64,000 nt of DNA from Paenibacillus amylolyticus (GTDB lineage: Bacteria > Bacillota > Bacilli > Paenibacillales > Paenibacillaceae), in contig NZ_BCNV01000001.1 of assembly GCF_001570725.1 (NCBI RefSeq), positions 1 through 64,000 of the forward strand. Reading direction: 5' to 3'. Below are positions 51,711-59,439 of the stretch, in pieces (the stretch's first letter is position 1; each line of letters opens with the position of its first letter). Below the pieces are notes generated by a model, which had not been told where the DNA came from, did not search any database, and saw only the letters and a program-made list of their open reading frames with translations. Position numbers and translations under genes: made by a program.

Positions 51711-52685
51711 TTAGCGGATGACGGTGTCCAGCGGTTTAAGATTGGCTTCAATCTCGGCACGGCGACCTTCGAGGAATGGCGGCAAGGCAAGGGATTCTCC
51801 CAGATGTGCCAATTCTTCGTCTGTATCAAATCCCGGACCATCGGTTGCCAGCTCGAACAGAATACCGTTCGCTTCACGGAAATACAGGGAGCGGAAGTAG
51901 AAGCGGTCTACAAAACCGGAATTTGGGAATTGGAAATTATGAACCCGTTCCACCCATTGTCTCAGCTCTTCTTCATTATCCACACGGAACGCAACATGGT
52001 GCACGCTGCCACGTCCAGGACGTTCTTGGGCAAGATCATTTCGCTCTTCAACATGCACCTCGGAGCCGCTACCACCTTCGCCTGACTCAAAGACCAGTAC
52101 ATCAGGTTGACCTGGAGTAAAGGCAGGGTAGCTTCCTTTTGCTCTGAAACCAAGCAGTTGGGTAAGAACTGGAGCAGTAAGAGAGGCGTCTTTTACCGTA
52201 AGATGGATGGGGCCGAGACCTACAATGCCATACTCGGCAGGTACAGGGCTCTGATCCCATGGTTTACCACCAGCGACACCTGTATTGTTTTCATCCGAAA
52301 CCAGAATCAGACGTTGTCCTTCAAAGTCCGTGAATGAGAGCGTGGCGCGACCGCCCCGTTCAACAATCTCTCCATGATCAACTTCGAATTCGTCAAAACG
52401 CTGCTGCCAGTACGTAAGTGCCGCATCACTTGGCACACGCAGTGACGTTGCTGAGATGCTGTTCACGCCTTCACGAGTCTGTCCTGCCATCGGAATTTCG
52501 AAGAAGGTAAGCTCGGTACCCGGATTGCCTTTCTCATCGCCATAGAAAAGATGGTAGACGGATACGTCATCCTGGTTGACTGTTTTCTTAATCAAGCGCA
52601 GACCCATGATATTGGTGTAGAAACGATAGTTCTGATCGGCATGGGCTGTCAGGGCAGATACGTGGTGAAGTCCTTTGATTTGCAT
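51711..52685 (-). CDS. Ring-cleaving dioxygenase, VOC family (MhqA/MhqO-like)
   Basis: A 324-residue protein with tandem glyoxalase/VOC modules. It has MQIKGLHHVSALTAHADQN (first metal His), an internal SVHHVAFRV (second His, about 217) and GILFELATDGPGF (metal Glu, about 285). Bacillus MhqA/MhqO enzymes of this shape cleave hydroquinone-type rings and are induced by quinones. ATG 52685 follows AGGAGG. The upstream gap holds repeat copy 3 and two palindromes that could be operators. Confidence 0.9.
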   Translation of the reverse strand: MQIKGLHHVSALTAHADQNYRFYTNIMGLRLIKKTVNQDDVSVYHLFYGDEKGNPGTELTFFEIPMAGQTREGVNSISATSLRVPSDAALTYWQQRFDEFEVDHGEIVERGGRATLSFTDFEGQRLILVSDENNTGVAGGKPWDQSPVPAEYGIVGLGPIHLTVKDASLTAPVLTQLLGFRAKGSYPAFTPGQPDVLVFESGEGGSGSEVHVEERNDLAQERPGRGSVHHVAFRVDNEEELRQWVERVHNFQFPNSGFVDRFYFRSLYFREANGILFELATDGPGFDTDEELAHLGESLALPPFLEGRRAEIEANLKPLDTVIR

Positions 52686-52711
52686 AATAATTCCTCCTAG
52701 TTAGGTTATAC

Positions 52712-52887
52712 GTTCAACAAAGGATTATTTACACTGGCACTTCGATGACAGAACAACCTTCCGATCGCTGTTATCCCCAGATTTTTTGATTCCTTTTTTA
52801 AAGGGGAAATTCGGGGATAAAGGCGAACGCTCTGCTTCTTCAGGTTATTTCTGTCCTCTCCGTTATCGTGTAAAAGTTCAGTTGAAC
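52712..52887 (-). repeat. Dispersed palindromic repeat, copy 3 (inverted)
   Basis: A 176-bp imperfect palindrome, the same length as copy 1 and in inverted orientation. It is bounded by GTTCAAC / GTTGAAC with inner ATTTACAC / GTGTAAA. Core arms read CGCTGTTATCCCCAG and ATTCGGGGATAAAGGCGAA. It lies between the divergent dioxygenase and YwaF-like genes. Confidence 0.88.
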
Positions 52888-52923
52888 ATTTTTTGAGTTT
52901 ATTTTAATTTATTCCTTATTAAG

Positions 52924-52978
52924 AAAGTTACTAACTTTTAGTTTGTTTTGGTTCTGAAATTATCTTAACATAAAGATA
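52924..52978. promoter_or_regulatory. Two operator-like palindromes upstream of the YwaF-like gene
   Basis: AAAGTTA-C-TAACTTT (52924-52938, perfect) and TATCTT-N6-AAGATA (52961-52978, perfect arms). Such A/T-rich palindromes are typical of MarR/DUF24 operators. No such regulator gene lies in the window, so the role is open. Confidence 0.4.
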
Positions 52979-53102
52979 TTTAAATTACAATGCTTATTTA
53001 GAATTCCAACTGGACAGCTCTTTCATTCAATGGCAAAATGAAAAAGTTAACATTAAAGAGAGATAATGTTGGTGAGATGATCGCAAAGGAGAGAAGAGAG
53101 GT

Positions 53103-53864
53103 ATGGCGTATCCACCATGGCTGGACCCTTATGATGCAGAGCCGTTTATCCTGTTCTCCACTTCACATATCGTTTCCATTTGCTTAATTACAGCAATGAT
53201 TCTCCTGATGTTTTTGCTTCGACACCATCTTCAATCATGGTCAGAGAGGGCACGCCGCACACTGCGGATTGTTCTAGCCTGTATCATGTTCGCTTGTGAA
53301 ATCGTGTTGCAACTCTGGTATGTGTATGGCGGGATATGGAGCCTGCAGACATCACTGCCACTTGAACTGTGTAGCCTGTCTCTACTATTATCGGCGTTGT
53401 TATTATTGACACGCAGTCGACTTTTACATTCTGCACTGTTATTCGCAGGCATCGCAGGAGCCCTTATGGCGATTCTGACGCCTAATCTGGGCTATGGTTA
53501 TGCTCATTTTCGATTCATTCAATTTTTCGTCGCTCATGCCTGTATCATACTGGCTTTGCTCTACATGACCTGGGTGGAGCAGCTGCGACCTAGCTGGAGA
53601 TCTGTAGCAGGTTCGATGATATTTGTGAATGTAGCGGCACTAATTGTATACGTTGTAGATGTCATGCTTGATGCGAATTACATGTTCTTGAGATACAAAC
53701 CGAGTACACCCTCAGTGCTGGATATGCTAGGTCCTTATCCCATGTACATCCTTGGGGAAGAGATACTGGCGCTAGTCTTGTTTTCGCTGATGTACGTTTT
53801 GCTCTTTGCCATTCCAGACTGGTTGAACCATCGTGTGAAAAAAGGTAAAAGCTCCACGGTATAG
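53103..53864 (+). CDS. YwaF/TIGR02206-family membrane protein
   Basis: A 253-residue protein with about seven hydrophobic helices. The N-terminus FILFSTSHIVSICLITAMI carries the conserved His. The segment SLQTSLPLELCSLSLLLSALLLL and the LGYGYAHFRFIQFFVAHACI block are typical of the TIGR02206/YwaF family of integral membrane proteins. The function is unknown. AAAGGAGAG precedes the ATG. Monocistronic, with a strong terminator. Confidence 0.85.
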   Translation: MAYPPWLDPYDAEPFILFSTSHIVSICLITAMILLMFLLRHHLQSWSERARRTLRIVLACIMFACEIVLQLWYVYGGIWSLQTSLPLELCSLSLLLSALLLLTRSRLLHSALLFAGIAGALMAILTPNLGYGYAHFRFIQFFVAHACIILALLYMTWVEQLRPSWRSVAGSMIFVNVAALIVYVVDVMLDANYMFLRYKPSTPSVLDMLGPYPMYILGEEILALVLFSLMYVLLFAIPDWLNHRVKKGKSSTV

Positions 53865-53915
53865 TGATAATCCTTGTACTTGCGCCTGCGTTGTATCATA
53901 AGCTTTTTATAAATA

Positions 53916-53964
53916 AAACATCCCGCAGTAATCTGACCGGATCAGATCGCTTGCGGGATGTTTG
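53916..53964. terminator. Bidirectional intrinsic terminator
   Basis: AACATCCCGCA / TGCGGGATGTT stem with an inner ATCTGA / TCAGAT stem, between convergent genes. Confidence 0.9.
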
Positions 53965-54003
53965 GGCGTTGTCCCTGAACTGGGGCCAACTTATATTATA
54001 AGT

Positions 54004-54798
54004 TTATCCACGGAGCAGAGATTCCGCACCATCCACGTAGATTCGTGTACCTGTAACATGAGAGGCTTCATCGGAAGCGAGGAATAGAACGAGGTTAGCC
54101 ACTTGCTTCGACGTTCCAGGTTCACCCTTGAGCGGATGTTCATGACCCTCAGGGAATTCAACAGGGATCTGTACTTCTTTCAGATCATCCGACGGGTAGG
54201 TGTTATCATCAATGTTGGTATCGATGGCTCCTGGGCAGACGGCGTTAACACGGATCTTGTAACGAGCCAGCTCCAGTGCAGCCATCTTGGTAAACGCGGT
54301 TTGTCCCGCTTTGCTGGAAGCGTATGCAGAGAACCCAATACCTGAGAAGACCCGGTTACCGTTGATGGAACTAGTGATAATGATGCTGCCGCCATGTTCT
54401 TTCAGATGGGGGATGGCATATTTGACGGTTGCGAAGGTTCCGCGCATATTGATCTCCATCGTCTGATCCCAGTCCTCGATTTCCATCGTTTCAATGGGAG
54501 CCATCGTTCCGTTGATGCCAGCATTCGCAAATATGATATCCAGTTTACCGGCTTCAGCCGCGGCCTGATTAATCGCCTTCTGCACATTATCCGGTTTGGA
54601 GATATCACATTCGATCACATACGCTTCTCCGCCAGCCTTTTCAATCGTTTGCTTGGTTTCCTCTGCATTTTCGGGTGTGCGATCCAGCATGTATACTTTG
54701 GCACCATGCTCGGCGAAACGAATAGCAGTAGCCTGACCAATACCCGATCCACCTCCAGTTACAATCGCCACTTTACCTTCCAAACGTTGTTCAGTCAT
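54004..54798 (-). CDS. Short-chain dehydrogenase/reductase
   Basis: A 264-residue classical SDR. The NAD(P)-binding TGGGSGIGQA is at about 15-24, then an NAG motif in FANAGINGT and the catalytic Ser in IITSSINGN. YASSKAG (Tyr-x3-Lys, about 162) and VNAVCPGAIDTNI follow. The substrate is unknown. The gene reads leftwards from ATG 54798 (GGAGGGATC upstream). The bidirectional terminator at 53916 ends it. Confidence 0.92.
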   Translation of the reverse strand: MTEQRLEGKVAIVTGGGSGIGQATAIRFAEHGAKVYMLDRTPENAEETKQTIEKAGGEAYVIECDISKPDNVQKAINQAAAEAGKLDIIFANAGINGTMAPIETMEIEDWDQTMEINMRGTFATVKYAIPHLKEHGGSIIITSSINGNRVFSGIGFSAYASSKAGQTAFTKMAALELARYKIRVNAVCPGAIDTNIDDNTYPSDDLKEVQIPVEFPEGHEHPLKGEPGTSKQVANLVLFLASDEASHVTGTRIYVDGAESLLRG

Positions 54799-54889
54799 CT
54801 CTGATCCCTCCGTATGGTTATAGATTATCGTTGTACGCTCTACTTCTACATACCCGGCTCAAGACTGGTGAATCATATGTGTCTATATC

Positions 54890-54918
54890 AAAAAAACAGG
54901 ACCGCAACGCGGCCCTGT
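54890..54918 (-). terminator. Intrinsic terminator of the YqkE-like gene
   Basis: ACAGGACCGC / GCGGCCCTGT stem with a 3-nt loop; the A-run at 54890-54896 is the minus-strand T-tract. Confidence 0.88.
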
Positions 54919-55008
54919 TCTGGGAGCAGATCATCTTCAGGATCTGTCTGCTGTAATATTATTTTGGCATGTGGATGGTCAGAGATTCCCTCAGGTCATG
55001 CCCGAAAC

Positions 55009-55272
55009 TTACTTATGTTTCTTCCAGTCCATTGCGCTGTTATTGAGCAAATATTCGAAGTCGTTATCCCGGCGCTTTTGCTCCGCTTGGCGAGCTTCTT
55101 CTGCTTGCTGACGTTCCTGCTCTTTAAGTGCCGCCTCGGCAGCCTTTGCCTCATCTGCCTGAGCTTTCAGCTTCTCCAGCACATCACTGCTAAGCAGATC
55201 TTTCAGTGTTGTGGGTTTATCCTGTGCTACTGCTGCTTTGGGAGCAGGAGTGCGTTTTTTGGATTTTGCCAT
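55009..55272 (-). CDS. DUF3886 / YqkE-like small coiled-coil protein
   Basis: An 87-residue, highly charged Ala/Glu/Lys-rich protein predicted to be one long helix (about 28-70), with a C-terminal FEYLLNNSAMDWKKHK block characteristic of the YqkE/DUF3886 family. The function is unknown. AAAGGAG lies 7 nt upstream of ATG 55272 and a terminator follows at 54890. Confidence 0.85.
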   Translation of the reverse strand: MAKSKKRTPAPKAAVAQDKPTTLKDLLSSDVLEKLKAQADEAKAAEAALKEQERQQAEEARQAEQKRRDNDFEYLLNNSAMDWKKHK

Positions 55273-55472
55273 AGGAAAATCTCCTTTCCAAACATGAATC
55301 AGGTTCCATTTATCATACAGTAGTCATAGTATATCAGGTTCCCGGAATTCATTCCATGAATCTGCGGAACAAAAGCAGGAAAACGGGGCATGCGTGACGA
55401 ATGAAAACGGGTATAAAATCATATACTATTACCGATACTGCGACTATTCCCTGGAGAAAGGAGTCGTTGTTC

Positions 55473-55583
55473 GTGGAAGTAAACCGTGGTTTACTGAAAG
55501 GGCTTGCATGGGGCGTTGCCTTTAGCTGCCCGTTATGGATTGCGATTATCGGCTGGTTACGTTTGATGGGATGGATGTATTGA
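55473..55583 (+). CDS. Small membrane protein (36 aa)
   Basis: GTG 55473 with AAAGGAG 9 nt upstream starts a 36-residue peptide: a short basic N-terminus, one hydrophobic helix with a Trp/Pro pattern (GLAWGVAFSCPLWIAIIGW), then LRLMGWMY. The open frame reaches further back but has no ribosome site. A terminator follows about 70 bp downstream. Likely an expressed membrane miniprotein of unknown role. Confidence 0.55.
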   Translation: MEVNRGLLKGLAWGVAFSCPLWIAIIGWLRLMGWMY

Positions 55584-55652
55584 GGATGATGCCGGAAGAG
55601 GTCCTTTTTTATAAAGTCAGTTATGTAACCGTTATCATTAAATTCAATAAAT

Positions 55653-55692
55653 AAAGCTCTGCCTTGCGAATTTCGCATAGGACAGAGCTTTT
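55653..55692. terminator. Intrinsic terminator between 55473 and the cyclophilin gene
   Basis: AAAGCTCTG / CAGAGCTTTT outer stem plus an inner TGCG/CGCA stem. Confidence 0.88.
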
Positions 55693-55757
55693 GTTTGTTT
55701 AGCAGTTCATTAACGAACCATGACTATAAATTATTATCTGTTTGGCATAGCCACTGA

Positions 55758-56405
55758 TTAAGGCATTTTTACCGGTTCTGGATACTCCAGACCATGGGTA
55801 TCTACCGTAACTTTTTTCATAACTTGATCGGTAACCGGTTTGTCAGCTTCACCTATTTCCTGAGCTGCAATACCATCAACAACTTCCATACCTTCTGTTA
55901 CCTTGCCGAAGGTGGCATATGCATTATCCAGGTAATCTGCGTCAGCTAGCATGATGAAGAATTGGGAGCCAGCAGAATCCAAATCATTTGTACGCGCCAT
56001 GGAGATAACCCCACGCGTATGATTCAGGTGGTTTTTGTGACCATTGGATGTAAATTCACCCTTAATGGTGTATCCAGGGCCTCCTGAACCGTTGCCATCC
56101 GGATCACCACCCTGAATCATGAAACCAGGAATGACCCGGTGAAAGATCAGGCCGTCATAGAAACCTTGATTGGCCAGTGAAATAAAATTGTTCACCGTAT
56201 TGGGTGCAATTTCAGGATAGAGCTCAATGACGATTTTCTGTCCATCTGCCATCTCAATGGTAGCTACCGGATTAGGGCCTGTTGGTTCAACTGGAGCTGG
56301 TGTTTCCGTAGCACCACTGGAAGGGCGTCCACAACCACTAATGACGATAAGCAGCATCGCGAGAACCAGCGAAACCACAGTGTTTTTTTTCCACCGTAAA
56401 GACAT
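55758..56405 (-). CDS. Cyclophilin-type peptidyl-prolyl isomerase lipoprotein
   Basis: A 215-residue protein. The signal peptide ends in lipobox ISGC (Cys about 25), followed by a Pro/Thr tether and a compact cyclophilin domain from about 45. The domain has GLIFHRVIPGFMIQGGDP (catalytic Arg and Phe), GVISMARTNDLDSAGSQFFI (Gln/Phe pocket) and YATFGKVTEGMEVVD. It would assist folding of exported proteins at the outer face of the membrane. AAGGAGG lies 9 nt upstream of ATG 56405. Confidence 0.93.
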   Translation of the reverse strand: MSLRWKKNTVVSLVLAMLLIVISGCGRPSSGATETPAPVEPTGPNPVATIEMADGQKIVIELYPEIAPNTVNNFISLANQGFYDGLIFHRVIPGFMIQGGDPDGNGSGGPGYTIKGEFTSNGHKNHLNHTRGVISMARTNDLDSAGSQFFIMLADADYLDNAYATFGKVTEGMEVVDGIAAQEIGEADKPVTDQVMKKVTVDTHGLEYPEPVKMP

Positions 56406-56660
56406 GAAAATGTTCCTCCTTGCATCTCTGCATTATATATTTTCTCCAAATCTTATTTGGATATTTACCCAACTATCATACCGTTTTTATGGACAGGATG
56501 GCAATGCAATACATGTGTTTGTGGTGAACAAGGGATGGCCTTCGTGGAATCATGGGTGTAAAATAAGGAAAATGCTTCCGCATAGGGACGTACGGGTCTG
56601 TTCCGTCCGCTCTAATACACGGCAGTCCCGGCGTCAGTAACGGAAAGGGCGTGCGGGTAT

Positions 56661-57875
56661 ATGAACTTCTCGTGGAAGCGTAATTTAGTGATATTGTGGA
56701 TTGGTGTATTTTTTTGCAGCACCGCATATTCGATCTCCATTCCATTTCTGCCCCTGTTCCTAAGTGCTGATCTGGGGGTTCGTGATCATCTGGAGTTATG
56801 GTCAGGACTGGCTTTTGGTATTACGTTTCTTGCGAGTGCGCTTGTATCACCGTTCTGGGGCTCGCTGGCTGACAAATACGGGCGCAAGCCCATGCTCATC
56901 CGGTCAGGATACAGCCTTGCCGTCTTGTATTTAATCAATTATTTCGTGCAGGACCCTTATTCGCTGATTGTTGTTCGATTGTTCCAAGGCTTGCTTGCAG
57001 GATTCGTTCCAGCAGCGATTGCTCTTGTGGGTACGAATACACCTGAAGAGAAGACAGGATATGCACTGGGCATTATGTCTACTGCGGGAGCCACAGGTGG
57101 GATTATCGGGCCGTTAATCGGTGGTGTGGTGAGCCATTATTATGGGAACCGGAATGCATTTTTGTTTTCGGCTATTGTAGTGCTAGTCTCCGCGATCATC
57201 GCAACCTTCTGGGTAAAAGAAGAGAACTTCAACCGGAACAAAGCGCGTTCTCATGTCATGGATGACATTCGTGAAGCGAGAGCGAATCGTTTGTTTATGA
57301 CGGTGCTTGGCATGATGGGAATATGTACGTTCTCTGTCATGATTCTGGAGCCACTATTGACGGTCTATGTGATGGAAATGGGCGTTCAGCCTGATCGCGC
57401 CTCACTTAGCTCGGGTATTATTTTCTCGGCGGTGGGTGTAGCAACAGTTATTATGGCACCGCGTTGGGGCAAGATTGGTTCAAGGATTGGATACGGTAAA
57501 GTGTTGATCATTGGACTGGTTGGTGGGGCTGTAGGCAATCTTCTACAGTTCTTTACAACAGGTTATATCGGATTTGGCATATTGCGATTTGTATATGGTT
57601 TATTCTTTGCGGCTGTATTTCCGGCGATTAACGCCATGATTGTACAGGCTACTGCATCTAGTTTTAGAGGAAGAGCCTTTAGTTTGAATCAGTCCGCTGC
57701 CCAGATCGGGACGATGGCGGGGCCAATCATTGGTGGTGTTCTTGGTGGCTGGCTGCCGATTCGCTGGATTTTTATCATTAACGGAGTTGCGCTGTTAATC
57801 ACTGCGATTGTAGCCAAGTGGTCGGGCTTGGATCACAAGTTGCCCGTGGCAAGTAAGGTTTCCGCTAAGCGGTGA
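56661..57875 (+). CDS. MFS transporter (DHA1-type drug efflux)
   Basis: A 404-residue protein with 12 hydrophobic segments. Motif A is GSLADKYGRKPMLI (about 70-83). Antiporter motif C lies in GGIIGPLIGGVVSHYYG (about 154). A second A-like repeat (PRWGKIGSRIGYGKVLIIG) follows the central loop. This is the pattern of YfmO/multidrug or tetracycline-type proton antiporters; no substrate can be named. An AAAGGG-type ribosome site lies upstream of the ATG. It is divergent from the cyclophilin gene. Confidence 0.92.
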   Translation: MNFSWKRNLVILWIGVFFCSTAYSISIPFLPLFLSADLGVRDHLELWSGLAFGITFLASALVSPFWGSLADKYGRKPMLIRSGYSLAVLYLINYFVQDPYSLIVVRLFQGLLAGFVPAAIALVGTNTPEEKTGYALGIMSTAGATGGIIGPLIGGVVSHYYGNRNAFLFSAIVVLVSAIIATFWVKEENFNRNKARSHVMDDIREARANRLFMTVLGMMGICTFSVMILEPLLTVYVMEMGVQPDRASLSSGIIFSAVGVATVIMAPRWGKIGSRIGYGKVLIIGLVGGAVGNLLQFFTTGYIGFGILRFVYGLFFAAVFPAINAMIVQATASSFRGRAFSLNQSAAQIGTMAGPIIGGVLGGWLPIRWIFIINGVALLITAIVAKWSGLDHKLPVASKVSAKR

Positions 57876-57912
57876 AGCTGGATTGCGAGTAGAAAGTGAA
57901 CTAAAAAGAACG

Positions 57913-57950
57913 AAAAAGATGACGCTGTTGTTACAGACGTCATCTTTTTT
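57913..57950. terminator. Bidirectional intrinsic terminator
   Basis: AAAAAGATGACG / CGTCATCTTTTTT stem with a 13-nt loop. Confidence 0.92.
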
Positions 57951-57965
57951 AAGTCTACTACGGAT

Positions 57966-58166
57966 CTATTTAAGTTGATCATCCAAAGAGTGCTTGCGAG
58001 AAGCCTTCTCTTTAGGAATGGCATGCTCCACCGCATCACGTTGATCCTCATCCTCAAGCGCTTCGGGGAAGGAGTCCTCAGTGAACAGTCCGAAGTCCGG
58101 GTCAATATCCCGTTCCGTCACGAGATTATCTGGTTCATGCACATGCTTTTGGTGATCTTCCTTCAT
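57966..58166 (-). CDS. Small acidic hypothetical protein (66 aa)
   Basis: A 66-residue, strongly charged, His-containing protein (HVHEPDNLV, EALEDEDQRDAVEHAIP) without membrane segment. GAGGAGG lies about 11 nt upstream of ATG 58166. It belongs to a run of three small leftward genes (with 58206 and 58699). The family is not recognised. Confidence 0.65.
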   Translation of the reverse strand: MKEDHQKHVHEPDNLVTERDIDPDFGLFTEDSFPEALEDEDQRDAVEHAIPKEKASRKHSLDDQLK

Positions 58167-58205
58167 CGTATATGCACCTCCTCATTCAGGATGACATCAC
58201 GGCCG

Positions 58206-58577
58206 TTAGCGTCGCGGTGGAATGTCGTTCTCCGGCTTGGCACCCGCACCAGCACCATTGAGCAGATCGGTACCATGCAATGCATCCGGATCGGGTGCAG
58301 CAGGATCAACCGGACTGTTGGGTTGCAGAAGATCTGCATCCGGTACGGATTCGAGCGGTGTCTCAGCCAAACGTGAATCCAATTCCGGCTCGTCTACAGC
58401 GGTTGCGGCTACGGGTGCAAGATCCGAATCTTCCGTTACAATCCGTCTGCCGGAAACTTCGTCAAAGGTATCCATATCGCCTTCCGGAACTTCCGTCTCT
58501 GGTGGAATATCGCGGGACCTCTGATAACGGTCATAATAGCGGTCGCTCTCTTCGTTACTGATCGGTTTGTCAGACAT
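58206..58577 (-). CDS. Acidic, probably disordered hypothetical protein (123 aa)
   Basis: A 123-residue protein, rich in Asp/Glu/Pro/Ala and low in hydrophobics. It starts MSDKPISNEESDRYYDRYQRSRD, and the remainder is likely disordered. The start is ATG 58577 with AAAGGAAG 7 nt upstream; the distal ATG 58586 lies inside that ribosome-site region. It lies 39 bp before the 57966 gene on the same strand. The function is unknown. Confidence 0.65.
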   Translation of the reverse strand: MSDKPISNEESDRYYDRYQRSRDIPPETEVPEGDMDTFDEVSGRRIVTEDSDLAPVAATAVDEPELDSRLAETPLESVPDADLLQPNSPVDPAAPDPDALHGTDLLNGAGAGAKPENDIPPRR

Positions 58578-58698
58578 GAGTAGCACTTCCTTTCATCTCG
58601 GTTTCTCAAAAGCTTCTTACCCCGTAGTTACCCAAAGCGCTAACGTTGTAATCTTGCACAGGTTATTATCCCCGGGTGTTTGCTACGATATGAATGCC

Positions 58699-58860
58699 TT
58701 AAAATTTGGGGAATACATACTTGACCAAGAAGTATAAGAATCCAAAAAAGATAATGATATACGCGGCATATTTAATAAATGTGGAGGCGACCATACTTGA
58801 ATCCGATTTATGCTGAACATCCTTATGTTCCACCTCAACCGTACGATGTGGCTCATTCAT
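58699..58860 (-). CDS. Small single-span membrane protein (53 aa)
   Basis: ATG 58860 (GGAGATGA about 6 nt upstream) to TAA at 58699. A charged N-terminal 25 residues (MNEPHRTVEVEHKDVQHKSD) are followed by one transmembrane helix (YAAYIIIFFGFLYFLVKYVF) and a terminal PKF. It is too short for common ORF cut-offs. It is first in the run of small leftward genes. The role is unknown. Confidence 0.7.
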   Translation of the reverse strand: MNEPHRTVEVEHKDVQHKSDSSMVASTFIKYAAYIIIFFGFLYFLVKYVFPKF

Positions 58861-59005
58861 TGGAATCATCTCCTTAGGGTGTGTGTTTGCTTTGAGAAAC
58901 CATTACACCCGAAGCAACGGATTGAATCGCAGTCACCGTTTTTACAGCTTTTCCTGTTTTCCCTATGTTATGATGAAGCTTGAATATGTAAGGGAGGGAT
59001 TTCAA

Positions 59006-59287
59006 GTGGACTGGTTCACACTGGGCAATATGATCACACGCATCCGTATCGGGCAAAAGGCGTCCACACCTGGGTTCTCCCGCACCGTCATCCGTCGTCC
59101 GGATGGGTTGTTTTGGGTAGGCGGGATATGGTCCGGGCAAGTTGTCCAGCTGCGGGATTTCCTTTTTTCCGATATATGGACCATCTATGATGATGAAGAA
59201 ACAGAGCAGTGGCTTGAATTCCGCAGTCAAGTTGAACAGAAGGAACGTGAAATGATAGAAAATCAGTTCGAAGATCTGCGTGATTGA
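59006..59287 (+). CDS. Hypothetical protein (93 aa)
   Basis: A 93-residue soluble protein starting at GTG 59006 (GGGAGGG 7 nt upstream). It has a compact alpha/beta pattern (VDWFTLGNMITRIRIGQKAS, GLFWVGGIWSGQVVQL) and a charged C-terminal helix (EQKEREMIENQFEDLRD). The open frame extends upstream with no ribosome site. The family is not recognised. Confidence 0.6.
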   Translation: MDWFTLGNMITRIRIGQKASTPGFSRTVIRRPDGLFWVGGIWSGQVVQLRDFLFSDIWTIYDDEETEQWLEFRSQVEQKEREMIENQFEDLRD

Positions 59288-59439
59288 TCGGATGACTTTA
59301 ACAATAAAATGGAAATAAAACTATAAATCGACTTAAATGTGAATTTCATTTTGTCTCAAGAAGGTGACGTGACAAACGGTGGCGAATGATAGATGAGAGA
59401 ATCTAAGATAGGGAAAATTAGAACTTTGAGGTGCTGTGA

